NCBI GenBank assembly: GCA_964615335.1
Contig: CAZTMT010000012.1
Coordinates: 42,651-106,650, forward strand
Reading direction: 5' to 3'
Length of the DNA stretch: 64,000 nucleotides
From: HR10 sp964615335
GTDB taxonomy: Bacteria > Acidobacteriota > Blastocatellia > HR10
Below the pieces are notes generated by a model that worked only from the letters and a program-made list of their open reading frames with translations, made no database searches and was not told the DNA's origin. This document shows positions 17,033 through 26,468 of this stretch, one piece after another. Positions within the stretch are counted from its first letter, which is position 1, and every line of letters begins with the position of its first letter. Made by a program: the position numbers and the translations under genes.

Positions 17033-17063
17033 TTGACAGAGGCACCTCTCTCTCCCCTACAAT
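17033..17063 (+). promoter_or_regulatory. promoter of the AbgB-like amidohydrolase gene
   Basis: A perfect TTGACA (17033-17038) and TACAAT (17058-17063) are separated by 19 bases, slightly longer than ideal. The transcript would start about 35 bases before the ATG at 17104. Confidence 0.5.
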
Positions 17064-17103
17064 CCCGCCGTCACGACGACATCGGAGGAGGAGGAGGAGG
17101 AAT

Positions 17104-18696
17104 ATGGTGAAACGCATCCTGATCGTCCTTCTGCTGGGCCTGGTGAGCTTCTGGCCGGGGTCCGGTGACTTGCGAGCCCGCGAGCGCGCGGCGCTCTCTT
17201 CCGCGCAGATTGAAGCCTATCGGCAACAGGTGCTTACGACGATCGAAGGGATGAGAAAATTCACTCAGGTCATGGTGGACATGATTTTCAGCTTCGCCGA
17301 ATTGGGCTTTCAGGAGTTCGAGACATCGCGCTACGTGACAGGGATTCTGGAGAAAGAAGGGTTCCGTGTCGAGCGGGGTGTCGCCGGGATCCCCACGGCG
17401 TGGGTGGCGAGCTGGGGTCAAGGCCGACCCGTGATCGGTTTCATCGCCGATATTGACGCCATTCCCGGCGCTTCGCAGAAGCCGGGCGTTGCCTATCACG
17501 ATCCGATCGTCGAGGGAGCGCCCGGACATGGGGAAGGGCATAACGCAGGACAGGCGGTGATCGTCACGGCGGCTTTGGCGCTCAAAAAGCTCATGCAAGA
17601 GCATCGGCTTGCGGGGACACTCACGCTCTATCCCGGAGTCGCCGAGGAGCTGCTCGGGAGCAAGAACTACTTCGTGCGCGCGGGCCTTTTCAAGGACGTG
17701 GACATTGTGCTGGGCGCGCACATCAGCGATGGGTTCAGCACGGCCTATGGCGTGACGAACACGGGCCTGGTCTCGACGCAATTCACTTTCCGCGGAGAAG
17801 CGGCGCACAGCGCCGGAGCGCCCTGGCGGGGACGCAGCGCGCTGGATGCCGTCGAGCTGATGAACGTCGCCTGGAACTTCCGGCGCGAGCACTTGCGCCC
17901 GCAGCATCGCTCGCACTACATCATCGTCGAAGGAGGGGATCAGCCCAACGTCGTTCCGGATCGCGCGACCGTGTGGTACTACTTCCGCGAGACTGACTAC
18001 GCGCGCATCAAGGCGCTGCACGAACTGGGTCAGAAGATCGCCAAGGCAGCCGCTCTGATGACCGATACCGAAGTCACCGAACGGATCCTGGCGGCGACCT
18101 GGCCCACGCATTTCAACAAGGTCGTCGCCGAGGTGCTGCAGAAGAACATCGAGCGCGTCGGGATGCCCCAATGGAGCGAAGCCGATCAGGCCCTGGCCAG
18201 GGCCTTGCAGAAGGAAGTCGGAGCCGAACCGATCGGCCTGCGGACGGAGGTCGGTCGGCTCCAGGGCGAGCGCGAGGCCATAAGCGCCGGATCGGATGAC
18301 ATCGGCGAGATCTCCTGGAACGTCCCCACGGTCTACTTGCGCTTCCCCGGAAATATCCCGGGCCTTCCGGGCCATCACTGGGCGAATGCCGTGAGCATGG
18401 CCACGCCGATCGCTCACAAGGGAGCGACAGCCGGAGCCAAAGCGATCGCGCTCACAGCCCTGGACTTCCTCACCCAACCTGAGCTCGTGCAGGCCGCTTG
18501 GGCTTACTTTCGCGAGCAGACGCGGAATCAATCCTGGGTCTCACTCATCCCGGAGGGCACGCCGCCTCCGATTCATCTCAACCGAGAGAAGATGGAGCGA
18601 TTCCGCCCGCACCTGGAGCGGTTTCGCTTTAATCCGGACAAGTACGAGACCTATCTCGAACAGCTCGGCATCCGCTATCCGACACTTCGCCAGTGA
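17104..18696 (+). CDS. M20D amidohydrolase, aminobenzoyl-glutamate utilization protein B (AbgB)-like
   Basis: A 530-residue M20-type metallohydrolase with an N-terminal signal peptide. Metal-site segments are recognisable: FIADIDAIPG, GHGEGHNAG, GVAEELLG, and a late HHWANAV. The dimerisation lid follows the GEAAHSAGAPWRGRSALDAVEL segment, which matches AbgB-type amidohydrolases. It probably cleaves an amide bond, for example N-acyl-glutamate or dipeptide-like compounds, in the periplasm. The start has a run of GGAGGAGGAGGAGGA directly upstream. It is a single-gene unit: convergent with the M14 peptidase gene downstream and divergent from tolC. Confidence 0.9.
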   Translation: MVKRILIVLLLGLVSFWPGSGDLRARERAALSSAQIEAYRQQVLTTIEGMRKFTQVMVDMIFSFAELGFQEFETSRYVTGILEKEGFRVERGVAGIPTAWVASWGQGRPVIGFIADIDAIPGASQKPGVAYHDPIVEGAPGHGEGHNAGQAVIVTAALALKKLMQEHRLAGTLTLYPGVAEELLGSKNYFVRAGLFKDVDIVLGAHISDGFSTAYGVTNTGLVSTQFTFRGEAAHSAGAPWRGRSALDAVELMNVAWNFRREHLRPQHRSHYIIVEGGDQPNVVPDRATVWYYFRETDYARIKALHELGQKIAKAAALMTDTEVTERILAATWPTHFNKVVAEVLQKNIERVGMPQWSEADQALARALQKEVGAEPIGLRTEVGRLQGEREAISAGSDDIGEISWNVPTVYLRFPGNIPGLPGHHWANAVSMATPIAHKGATAGAKAIALTALDFLTQPELVQAAWAYFREQTRNQSWVSLIPEGTPPPIHLNREKMERFRPHLERFRFNPDKYETYLEQLGIRYPTLRQ

Positions 18697-18725
18697 GCGC
18701 GGGGCCGTTTGAGCAACGCTCTCGC

Positions 18726-21332
18726 TCACCGAAAGAGGGCGTTGAAGAGCACCTTGAATGTCCCCCAGCTCTGTCCGCGATGCTGCGCGCGGAAGCCGAC
18801 CAGGATCACTCGCCCTTGCCCATACGGTATGTCGAGCAGAGCGACCCGGCCCGCGATCTTCTCTCGCCCGAGGAGATATCCGCTCCGCAAGGGATCGTCG
18901 GCATAGCGCGCGACGACTTCCGGTGCCTCCGCGCGATCGCCTTCCGCCGTGAGTTCGAAAGCCAGTCCCCCCACCATGTAGACGTCGGCTTCCGCCGGCA
19001 TCCCATAGGCGAGCGGATGCTCCGGATTCATCCGGACGCGCAGGATGGACCCCGGACAGAAATACTCGCTCGGAGGAACCCCTCGAAGGACATTACGCAC
19101 AGGGAGTCCGAACTCCTCCAGAACGAGATCGGAGGATTCGCCCAGTGCGAGCAGCGTTCCTCCGGCCTGAACGAAGGCCTTCAGATTCTCCACGCCTTCC
19201 CTCCCAAGGCCTCCCGTGTACTCGGGAGGATAGGAGCCGGGACGGTGGCCTTCGCGAATCTCGCGGGGAGAGTCGCTTGGCAGGATCAGGACATCCAGAC
19301 GCGCGCGGAGATCGCCCGCGCGAATGTCCGCATCGCGAAGCGTCCTGTAGGGGAATCCGAACTGTTCGAGGACCCAGCGCGTCCACCCCTCATCCATTGA
19401 AGGCACCCAGCTTCGATAGAGCCCGATGCGCCGTCGTGCCAGAGGCGCGGATTCGGGAAGGCGCTCGCGGGTCGCCTGAAAATCTACGCCATGACGGCGG
19501 GCGATCTCCTGTAGAGTGCGCTGCAGCTCGGCGCGGGATTGGCGTCCTCCCTCGGCCGCACTCAGAACGAAGCTCCCGGCCGGATAGGTACGCCCCTGCA
19601 GAGTCACTTCGCGCCGGAGGCGCTCGACGCGAAAGAGGCCCGAGGCCAGGATCTCGTTCACTGCGGAGAACGCGCGATTCGCCCGGGTATCCAGAAGCCA
19701 CACAACCTCAGACGCTCCCCTTCCTTCCGAGATGTCCCGCACGTGACCAACAGGGGCGACAGGCTCCACGAGGCGCTCAAGCGGCGCCCTGAAGGGACGC
19801 GCGACTTCCACCACGCGCACGCCCATTTGCAAAGGGAGCGTCCATCCGGCGACATCGTAGGGGCGTTCGGGAGGTCCACCAGGATAGAGGCGCCTCTCCG
19901 GATAGCGCTGAATTTCCAGCAGCGTCTTGGCCAGAGCGCGCCGGGGCTGCTCCAGCAGAATGACGTAACTGCCCGCCGGATATTCCGTCCCTTCAACCGT
20001 GAAGCGCTCCCGGGCGCGATGCACCTCGACCCCTTGCGCCATGAGAACGTTCACCAGATGCGCGGCCGTCGGAGGATCCCACTGATCCGATGGGATCACA
20101 TAGGCGAACGGCTCCTCGGTCCGCCCGCGTTCCAGAGCCCGCTTCCCCAGCTCATAGAAATTCCGCAAAAACGTCTCCCGATATCGCGCGGCCAGACGCA
20201 GCAGGGACCGCGCCGCGACCAACTCCATCTGCAAGATGTCCATCGGGCGCCAGACTCCACCGGGCCACGGATCCGGAAAGTTCGTCGCGCGCTCCAGCGG
20301 ATTCGCGAGCCCGCGCGTCGCTCCCCTGAGCTGCTCGCGCGTGAGCGCGATCGGCGTCATCAGGCGCGCGCTTGCGGCTTCGGTCAAAATCCCCACGACG
20401 TTATGGTAGTAAGGCATCGTGCGCAGCCCTCCGGCCCACCAGGTGTCGTACTGCGCATTGGTCACGACGCCCCGAAATCCCGCCGCCGCGAGATCCCACG
20501 CCATGTGATGCCCGATCACGCCCACGGCCCGCAGCAGGATCGGATCAATATTCGGGTTGGGCGGATCGTAGAACGGAGGCACGAACATCCGCGCGCCGTT
20601 GGACCCCATCTGATGGACATCGTAGAGGATCTGCGGCAGCCACTCCCGATAGAGCGCGCGCGTGATCACCTGCGTCTCCACCTGCGTGAGCATGAACCAG
20701 TCGCGATTGTTATCATGGCCGGTGTAGGGATGATACAGTTCCGGCGGCGATGTCCCCTCATAGGGTGTGCCGAGCGTGCGCCGATACCAGGACGCGACAA
20801 TATCTATGCCGTCGGGATTGGGGCTTGGGAACAAAAGCAGGATCACGCGCTCGAGGATCTCGCGCGTCTCCGGATCGGTCCCCGACGCCAGACGATAAGC
20901 CAGCTCCAGAGCCATCTGCGAACCAACGATCTCCGTCGAATGGATCGAACAGGTGATGGCGACGATCACTCGCCCTTCGGCGATAAGACGCTCGGCTTCC
21001 GCCTCATCGGCCACGGTGCGCGGATCGGCCAGACGGCGCGTGATCTCTCGATACCGATCCAGGCGCACCATGTTCTCCTCGGAAGTGATCACGGCCATCA
21101 GAATCGGCCGATTTTGCGTCGAGCGCCCAATCTCCAGAACGCGCACGCGCGGCGAGGCTTCATCCAGGCGCCGGAAATACTCGGTGATCTGCGACCAATC
21201 GGCCAGACGCCGATCCTCGCCCGGTTGAAACCCGAGAACCGAGGCGGGCGAAGGGATGACCTGCAGGACCGCTCCGATGGCCGCTTCGCAGAGAAATCCT
21301 ACGACGATGAGCCACATCACAGCGCGTCTCAT
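18726..21332 (-). CDS. secreted M14-family zinc carboxypeptidase
   Basis: An 868-residue exported protein with an N-terminal M14 domain. The zinc ligands H131 and E134 (SIHSTE) and H240 (YDVHQMG) are present, together with the GHDNNRDW substrate loop and a late Glu in ILTEAAS. The C-terminal 450 residues hold further beta-rich and glutamine-amidotransferase-like segments (LDVLILPSDS, GGTLLALGESSDL), as in other large bacterial M14 proteins. It should trim C-terminal residues from extracellular peptides. The ATG has GGAGGGGG upstream. It is divergent from plsC and probably monocistronic, with the TTGAAA/TAAACT promoter at 21387-21414. Confidence 0.9.
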   Translation of the reverse strand: MRRAVMWLIVVGFLCEAAIGAVLQVIPSPASVLGFQPGEDRRLADWSQITEYFRRLDEASPRVRVLEIGRSTQNRPILMAVITSEENMVRLDRYREITRRLADPRTVADEAEAERLIAEGRVIVAITCSIHSTEIVGSQMALELAYRLASGTDPETREILERVILLLFPSPNPDGIDIVASWYRRTLGTPYEGTSPPELYHPYTGHDNNRDWFMLTQVETQVITRALYREWLPQILYDVHQMGSNGARMFVPPFYDPPNPNIDPILLRAVGVIGHHMAWDLAAAGFRGVVTNAQYDTWWAGGLRTMPYYHNVVGILTEAASARLMTPIALTREQLRGATRGLANPLERATNFPDPWPGGVWRPMDILQMELVAARSLLRLAARYRETFLRNFYELGKRALERGRTEEPFAYVIPSDQWDPPTAAHLVNVLMAQGVEVHRARERFTVEGTEYPAGSYVILLEQPRRALAKTLLEIQRYPERRLYPGGPPERPYDVAGWTLPLQMGVRVVEVARPFRAPLERLVEPVAPVGHVRDISEGRGASEVVWLLDTRANRAFSAVNEILASGLFRVERLRREVTLQGRTYPAGSFVLSAAEGGRQSRAELQRTLQEIARRHGVDFQATRERLPESAPLARRRIGLYRSWVPSMDEGWTRWVLEQFGFPYRTLRDADIRAGDLRARLDVLILPSDSPREIREGHRPGSYPPEYTGGLGREGVENLKAFVQAGGTLLALGESSDLVLEEFGLPVRNVLRGVPPSEYFCPGSILRVRMNPEHPLAYGMPAEADVYMVGGLAFELTAEGDRAEAPEVVARYADDPLRSGYLLGREKIAGRVALLDIPYGQGRVILVGFRAQHRGQSWGTFKVLFNALFR

Positions 21333-21367
21333 CTTGCCCCCTCCCCAGGCGAAGTTCTCTCTCTCCG

Positions 21368-21396
21368 TTGTCGCGCGAAGGGGGAGAGTTTATCAT
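21368..21396 (+). promoter_or_regulatory. promoter of the plsC-cofGH-tgt-sec run
   Basis: TTGTCG (21368-21373), a 17-base spacer and TATCAT (21391-21396), about 30 bases before the plsC ATG. The next obvious transcription break on this strand is not until after secF. Confidence 0.5.
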
Positions 21397-21414
21397 ATCC
21401 TGGACGTGTTTCAA
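21387..21414 (-). promoter_or_regulatory. promoter of the M14 peptidase gene
   Basis: Minus strand TTGAAA (21409-21414), a 16-base spacer and TAAACT (21387-21392). It overlaps the rightward plsC promoter, so the two directions may compete for polymerase. Confidence 0.4.
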
Positions 21415-21426
21415 GCGGAGGAGGGG

Positions 21427-22182
21427 ATGAGCGACCGGGTGAGAGGCTGGATGATGTTCGCTTTCTGGGGACTGGGTCTGGTCCTAGTCGCTCCCTTTCT
21501 CTTCCTCCTCTTTGCGCTGTGGCGTCGCAAGCGCCTGCTGTATGAGCCGGCGCGCTGGTTCATTCGAATCGGCCTTCGAATCGGAGGGGTGCGCTGTGAG
21601 GTCACGGGCCTGCAGAGACTCGATCCGCAGAGGACGTATCTTTTCCTCTCGAACCATCAGAGCCTACTTGATCCGCTCATTCAACTGGTGGAACTGCGGC
21701 GCGACCTCGGCTTTCTGGCCAAGAAGGAGCTGTTTCGATGGCCCCTTCTCACTCCGGGCCTTCACTGGACCGACTGCGTGCCCATTGATCGGTCAAGCCG
21801 AGAGCGCGCGATCCAGAGTTTGCATCGGGCGGCCGAGAAGCTTCGCCGTGGCGTGAGCCTTCTGGCCTATCCCGAAGGCACGCGCACTCCGGACGGGACG
21901 CTGCTCCCCTTCCGGAAAGGGGTCTTCTTTCTGGCTCTGGAAGCGGGCGTGCCGATCGTTCCCGTGACGATACATGGCACATACGAAGCGATGCCCAAAG
22001 GATCGCTGCGCTGCCGACCCCAAAGCGTACGCCTCATCGTTCACGAGCCGATCTCAGTCGCCTCTTATGGCCCGAAGCGCGTGGGGGCTCTGATTGCCGA
22101 TGTCCGGAAGGCCATCGCTTCGGCCCTTCCAGAGGCGACTTCACAGAAGGAGCCATGCCCCGCGAGATCTATCTCGATGTAG
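21427..22182 (+). CDS. 1-acyl-sn-glycerol-3-phosphate acyltransferase (PlsC family)
   Basis: A 251-residue membrane acyltransferase that adds the second acyl chain in phospholipid synthesis. It has an N-terminal membrane helix (8-32), the catalytic NHX4D motif NHQSLLD (H77, D82), and the phosphate-binding motif PEGTRT (E150-R153). AGGAGGGG lies immediately upstream of the chosen ATG; the longer in-frame ORF upstream crosses the divergent promoter region and is discarded. The last 9 residues overlap the start of the YprB-like gene. Related acyltransferases can act on ornithine lipids, so the exact acceptor is not certain. Confidence 0.9.
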   Translation: MSDRVRGWMMFAFWGLGLVLVAPFLFLLFALWRRKRLLYEPARWFIRIGLRIGGVRCEVTGLQRLDPQRTYLFLSNHQSLLDPLIQLVELRRDLGFLAKKELFRWPLLTPGLHWTDCVPIDRSSRERAIQSLHRAAEKLRRGVSLLAYPEGTRTPDGTLLPFRKGVFFLALEAGVPIVPVTIHGTYEAMPKGSLRCRPQSVRLIVHEPISVASYGPKRVGALIADVRKAIASALPEATSQKEPCPARSISM

Positions 22183-22676
22183 AGACGCAGAAGCTGGCGC
22201 ACGAGGTGCCGGGCGGATGGACGAACATCCGCGCTTTCGGACTGGCTGTCGCTGTCACCTGGGATGAGGAGCACGGCTTTCGCGTCTGGTTCGAGCCGGA
22301 TGCCCCCCGCCTGATCGCCGAACTGGAGAGCTTCGATCGGATCATCACGTTCAATGGCGAGCGCTTCGACTTCTCCGTGCTCAGCGGATACGGGCCGGTC
22401 GAAAAGCTCTACTTCAAGTCGCTCGATATTCATTCGGACCTCACGCGAAGACTCGGGCATCGGATGCCCTTCGATGCGCTCGTGCGCGCGACGCTCGGAC
22501 AGAGCAAAAGCGGCCGCGGCGAGGACGCCGTGCGCTGGTGGCGCGCCGGGCAGACCGAGAAAGTCATCGCCTACTGCCGACGCGACGTCGAGCTGTTGCG
22601 CGAAGTCGTGCGCTTCGCCCGAGAGCGCGGCTATGTTCTCGTTCCCGTCAACCGCGTGGTGCGTGTCACATGGTGA
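22155..22676 (+). CDS. YprB-like ribonuclease H-fold 3'-5' exonuclease
   Basis: A 173-residue DEDD-type exonuclease fold. D8 and E10 in LDVET, D72 in FNGERFD, a further Asp at 91, and D144 in YCRRDVELL fit the metal-binding set of RNase H-like exonucleases related to the YprB C-terminal domain. It is compact and single-domain, without the TPR region that full-length YprB carries. It overlaps plsC by 28 bases, so translation is probably coupled. The substrate (RNA or DNA) is not known. A stand-alone copy beside cofG has no obvious functional link to deazaflavin synthesis. Confidence 0.82.
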   Translation: MPREIYLDVETQKLAHEVPGGWTNIRAFGLAVAVTWDEEHGFRVWFEPDAPRLIAELESFDRIITFNGERFDFSVLSGYGPVEKLYFKSLDIHSDLTRRLGHRMPFDALVRATLGQSKSGRGEDAVRWWRAGQTEKVIAYCRRDVELLREVVRFARERGYVLVPVNRVVRVTW

Positions 22677-22799
22677 GACGATCTCGGGGGACCTGACGCT
22701 GGGCGAGGAACTCCAGCGGCGGAAAGGGCTCGCGCCCAGACATTGCCCCAATCCCCGAAATGCGATAAGGTTGACATCCGTGAGGACGGGCGGGGCCAG

Positions 22800-24047
22800 A
22801 TGCACGAGGTCGTTCAGGAGAGATCGAGACGCCAGGACTTCTCGTACCGGGCCTTCTCCTCTGCCCTGAAGAGAGCGCGCGCCGGCCAGCGATTGGATCG
22901 CGAGGACGCGCTCCTTCTCCTTCAGGCCGAGGGGGAAGAGTGGTGGGCGCTTCTGGACGCCGCTGCCAGCGTGCGTGATCGCCACAAGGGGCGCACGGTG
23001 ACCTTCTCCAAAAAGGTCTTCCTCCCGCTCACGAATCTCTGCCGCGACCGCTGCGCCTACTGCACCTTTCGGAAGGATCCCGGAGATCCCGAGGCCAAAA
23101 CCATGACGCTCGAAGAAGTCCTGGCCGTCGCGCGCGCCGGCGAGCGCCTGGGATGTCAGGAGGCCCTCTTCAGTCTGGGCGATCAACCGGAGCGCGCCTT
23201 CCCAGAAATGCGCCGGACGCTCGCGCAGTGGGGCTACGCGACGACGCTCGAGTATCTGCACGCGGCGTGCGCGCGCGTCCTGCAGGAGACGACGTTGCTG
23301 CCGCATCTCAACCCGGGCGTGATGACCGCCGACCAGATGCGCGCGCTCAAAGAGGTGAGCGTGAGCATGGGCCTGATGCTGGAGAACGTCAGTGCGCGTC
23401 TTCTGCGTCCGGGGGGTCCGCACTTCCGCGCTCCGGATAAGCATCCGCGCGTGCGCCTGCGCACGATCGCCGAGGCCGGACGCCTGCGCATCCCGTTCAC
23501 AACAGGCGTGCTCATCGGCATTGGGGAGACCCTCTCGGAACGCGTGGATTCGCTCCTGGTACTGCGCGAGCTGCATGAGACGTACGGGCATATCCAGGAG
23601 ATCCTCATCCAGAACTTTCGGGTCAAGCCCACGATTCCCATGCGCGCGCACCCGGAGCCGACGCTGGAAGACCTGGCCCGCACGGTGGCCGTCGCGCGAC
23701 TTCTCTTTGGAGGGGCGATGAACATTCAGGCTCCGCCTAATCTCATCCTGGATGCTCCTTCGCAGCGGGAGGCGTCTTCATCCCGAGCCGGCGAAGCGCT
23801 GGATATTCTGCTTCGGGCCGGAATCAACGACTGGGGAGGGATTTCCCCCCTCACGCGCGATTATATCAACCCCGAACATCCGTGGCCGCAGATCGAGTGG
23901 CTGCGCGAGCAGATGCGCGCCCGTGGGTTCGAGCTGAGAGAGCGACTGGCCATCTACCCGGAATTCGTTCGGAAGCCGGGCTTCCTGGCTCCGGCGCTCG
24001 CGGCGCGCCTGTGGGAGCGCGTGACGCCAGAGGGGTATCCACAATGA
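22800..24047 (+). CDS. cofG: FO synthase subunit 1, radical SAM enzyme CofG
   Basis: A 415-residue radical SAM protein with the CX3CX2C cluster at C81, C85 and C88 (NLCRDRCAYC). It has the family-typical FSKKVFLPLTNLC lead-in and a C-terminal block NDWGGISPLTRDYINPE found in CofG. With CofH it makes FO (7,8-didemethyl-8-hydroxy-5-deazariboflavin), the chromophore of F420 and of some photolyases. I chose the ATG at 22800; a TTG at 22743 is the only longer option and has no clear ribosome binding site. Its stop overlaps the cofH ATG. No cofC, cofD or cofE is in the window. Confidence 0.92.
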   Translation: MHEVVQERSRRQDFSYRAFSSALKRARAGQRLDREDALLLLQAEGEEWWALLDAAASVRDRHKGRTVTFSKKVFLPLTNLCRDRCAYCTFRKDPGDPEAKTMTLEEVLAVARAGERLGCQEALFSLGDQPERAFPEMRRTLAQWGYATTLEYLHAACARVLQETTLLPHLNPGVMTADQMRALKEVSVSMGLMLENVSARLLRPGGPHFRAPDKHPRVRLRTIAEAGRLRIPFTTGVLIGIGETLSERVDSLLVLRELHETYGHIQEILIQNFRVKPTIPMRAHPEPTLEDLARTVAVARLLFGGAMNIQAPPNLILDAPSQREASSSRAGEALDILLRAGINDWGGISPLTRDYINPEHPWPQIEWLREQMRARGFELRERLAIYPEFVRKPGFLAPALAARLWERVTPEGYPQ

Positions 24048-25231
24048 GATCCGCAACGAGAGAAGAAGTGAGGCCGGAAGAGACGTGCCTGATCGAGCGC
24101 GAGCCTGTGGAGCGCCTCCTGGCGCGACTGGACCCGGATTTTGCGCGCCTTCTGGAGAAGGCCTGGGCCGGCCGCGAACTCACCCTGGAGGAAGGCCTCC
24201 GACTGGCCCACGCACAAGGGGAGCAGCTCGAGGCCCTTGTCGCCGTCGCCGATCAGGTGCGGCGGGAGACCGTGGGAGACATCGTCACCTACGTCGTCAA
24301 CCGCAACATCAACTTCACGAATATCTGCTTTGTCGGATGCAGCTTCTGCGCCTTCAGCCGAACGCCCAGGGAGCGAGACGCTTACTTCCTGACGCTCGAA
24401 CAGGTCGCCGAGAAAGCCGCCGAAGCCTGGCAGCGCGGCGCGACCGAAGTCTGCGTGCAGGGAGGACTGCCTCCGAACCTGGACGGCTTCTTCTACCGCG
24501 ATCTCCTGCGGGCGATCAAAGCGCGCGTCCCCGAAATTCATATTCATGCGTTCTCCCCCATGGAGATCGTCTACGGCGTCGAGCGGACGGGAATGGCGCT
24601 TCGGGACTACCTGCTCATGCTCAAGGAAAATGGCCTGGACACCCTGCCGGGGACAGCGGCCGAAATCCTGGATGACACCGTGCGCTGGAAGATCTCCCGG
24701 CAGAAGCTCACCACGGCGCAATGGGTCGAAGTCATCACGACGGCCCACGAGCTGGGCATTCGCTCGACCTCCACGATGATGTACGGGCACGTCGAGACGC
24801 CGGAGCACTGGGTGCGGCATCTGCTTCTTCTGCGGGAGATTCAGAAGCGCACGGGCGGATTCACCGAGTTCGTCCCGCTGGGGTTTGTCCATCCGAACAC
24901 GGTCCTTTACCGGATCGGGAAGGCGCGTCCGGGACCGACCGTGGAGGAACATCTGAAGGTCCACGCCCTGGCGCGATTGCTTCTGCGCGGATGGATCGAG
25001 AACATTCAGGTCTCCTGGGTGAAGCTGGGGCGCGCGCTCTCTCAGCAGTGCCTTCAAGCCGGAGCCAACGACTACGGGGGCACGCTCATGGAAGAGAACA
25101 TCTCGCGGCTCGCGGGAGCAACGGCCGGACAATACCTGGCGCCCGAGGAGTTCCAGGCGCGCATTCGCGAGCTGGGACGCATTCCGGCCGAGCGCACAAC
25201 GACCTATCAGATCCGACGCCTCTTCGCCTGA
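24044..25231 (+). CDS. cofH: FO synthase subunit 2, radical SAM enzyme CofH
   Basis: A 395-residue radical SAM enzyme with CX3CX2C at C95, C99 and C102 (NICFVGCSFC), preceded by VVNRNINFTN as in CofH. The segments GGLPPNLDGFFY, HAFSPMEI and LPGTAAEILDD match CofH and help separate it from MqnC/MqnE of the futalosine menaquinone route, which share the fold. It joins tyrosine to the pyrimidine precursor; CofG then closes the ring to FO. The start overlaps the cofG stop (ATGA). MqnC remains the main alternative, but the adjacent CofG makes CofH much more likely. Confidence 0.92.
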   Translation: MRSATREEVRPEETCLIEREPVERLLARLDPDFARLLEKAWAGRELTLEEGLRLAHAQGEQLEALVAVADQVRRETVGDIVTYVVNRNINFTNICFVGCSFCAFSRTPRERDAYFLTLEQVAEKAAEAWQRGATEVCVQGGLPPNLDGFFYRDLLRAIKARVPEIHIHAFSPMEIVYGVERTGMALRDYLLMLKENGLDTLPGTAAEILDDTVRWKISRQKLTTAQWVEVITTAHELGIRSTSTMMYGHVETPEHWVRHLLLLREIQKRTGGFTEFVPLGFVHPNTVLYRIGKARPGPTVEEHLKVHALARLLLRGWIENIQVSWVKLGRALSQQCLQAGANDYGGTLMEENISRLAGATAGQYLAPEEFQARIRELGRIPAERTTTYQIRRLFA

Positions 25232-25262
25232 ACCCACTCCCCCCAGGCGGCAGCCGACCGCG

Positions 25263-26411
25263 ATGGAGCCGGTGACCTTCCACGTCATCGCCGAAGACAA
25301 GAGGACGCGGGCGCGCGCCGGGATCTTGCGCACGGCGCATGGGGTGGTGGAGACGCCCGTCTTCATGCCCGTCGGGACGCAGGCGACGGTGAAGGCTCTC
25401 ACCCAGGAGATGCTCGAGGAAATGGGCGCGCAGATCCTTCTGGCCAACACCTATCACCTTTTCCTCCGCCCCGGCGAGCAGGTGATCCGCGAACTGGGCG
25501 GCCTGCATCGCTTCATGGCCTGGGAGCGCGCGATCCTCACCGACAGTGGGGGATACCAGATCATGAGCCTGGCGCCCCTGCGAACGGTTCGGGAAGAGGG
25601 CGTCTACTTCCGCTCGCATCTGGATGGATCGGAGCATCTGCTGACCCCCGAACGCGCGATTGAGATTCAGATGGCGCTCGGTTCGGACATCCTCATGGTC
25701 CTCGATGAATGCCTGCCGCATCCGGCCGAGCGCGCGGAGGTCGAACGCGCCGTCCGCTTGACCACGGCTTGGGCACGCCGCAGCAAGACGCGTTTCGAGC
25801 AGATGCGCGAGCAGGGCCCGGGGATGCCGGCCGCGCTCTTTGGGATCGTTCAGGGAGGCCTCTACGCCGACCTGCGCCGACGCAGCCTGCAGGAGCTTCT
25901 GGAGATCGGATTCGATGGCTATGCCCTTGGCGGCCTGAGCGTCGGCGAGGAGAAGTCGGCCACTTTCGAGATGGTGGCTTATCTGGCCGAGCTGCTGCCG
26001 CGGGAACGCCCCCGATACCTCATGGGCATGGGCACGCCCGCCGACCTCATCCAGAGCGTGCGCCAGGGCGTGGATATGTTCGACTGCGTGCTCCCCACAC
26101 GAAACGCTCGAAATGGCCAGGTCTTCACCTCGCGCGGCCCGCTCAATATCAAAAACGCCGCCTACGCCCGCGATCCTCGCCCCCTGGACGAAGACTGCCG
26201 CTGCCGCGTCTGTCGCCGATACGCTCGCGCCTATATTCGCCACCTCTACGGAAGCGGCGAGATCCTGGCCGCCATCCTCTGCACCTATCACAATGTGCAT
26301 TTCTACCTTGACACGATGCGGAAAATCAGGCAAGCTATCGCCCTTGGCAACTTCGCAGAGTTCGCGCAGGATTTCTTGCGCCGGTACGACGAGGGACACT
26401 CTGCAAGTTGA
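25263..26411 (+). CDS. tgt: queuine tRNA-ribosyltransferase (tRNA-guanine transglycosylase)
   Basis: A 382-residue TGT enzyme that swaps guanine 34 of GUN-anticodon tRNAs for a queuosine precursor. Active-site D94 is in DSGGYQ (Tyr where most bacteria have Phe), nucleophile D274 is in MFDCVLPTRNARNG, and the zinc site is C312, C314, C317 and H343. It heads the widely conserved tgt-yajC-secD-secF order. There is no strong ribosome binding site before the ATG. Other queuosine synthesis genes are absent from the window. Confidence 0.95.
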   Translation: MEPVTFHVIAEDKRTRARAGILRTAHGVVETPVFMPVGTQATVKALTQEMLEEMGAQILLANTYHLFLRPGEQVIRELGGLHRFMAWERAILTDSGGYQIMSLAPLRTVREEGVYFRSHLDGSEHLLTPERAIEIQMALGSDILMVLDECLPHPAERAEVERAVRLTTAWARRSKTRFEQMREQGPGMPAALFGIVQGGLYADLRRRSLQELLEIGFDGYALGGLSVGEEKSATFEMVAYLAELLPRERPRYLMGMGTPADLIQSVRQGVDMFDCVLPTRNARNGQVFTSRGPLNIKNAAYARDPRPLDEDCRCRVCRRYARAYIRHLYGSGEILAAILCTYHNVHFYLDTMRKIRQAIALGNFAEFAQDFLRRYDEGHSAS

Positions 26412-26468
26412 CCGAATCCGATCAGGGAGGGGTCATCGAAGGGCCGCGAATTCGCGGGCGCGCCGATT

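Noticed and set aside
23954..25450. Open frame of 498 codons on the minus strand opposite cofH
   Set aside because: Antisense shadow with no recognisable domain; cofH is unambiguous.
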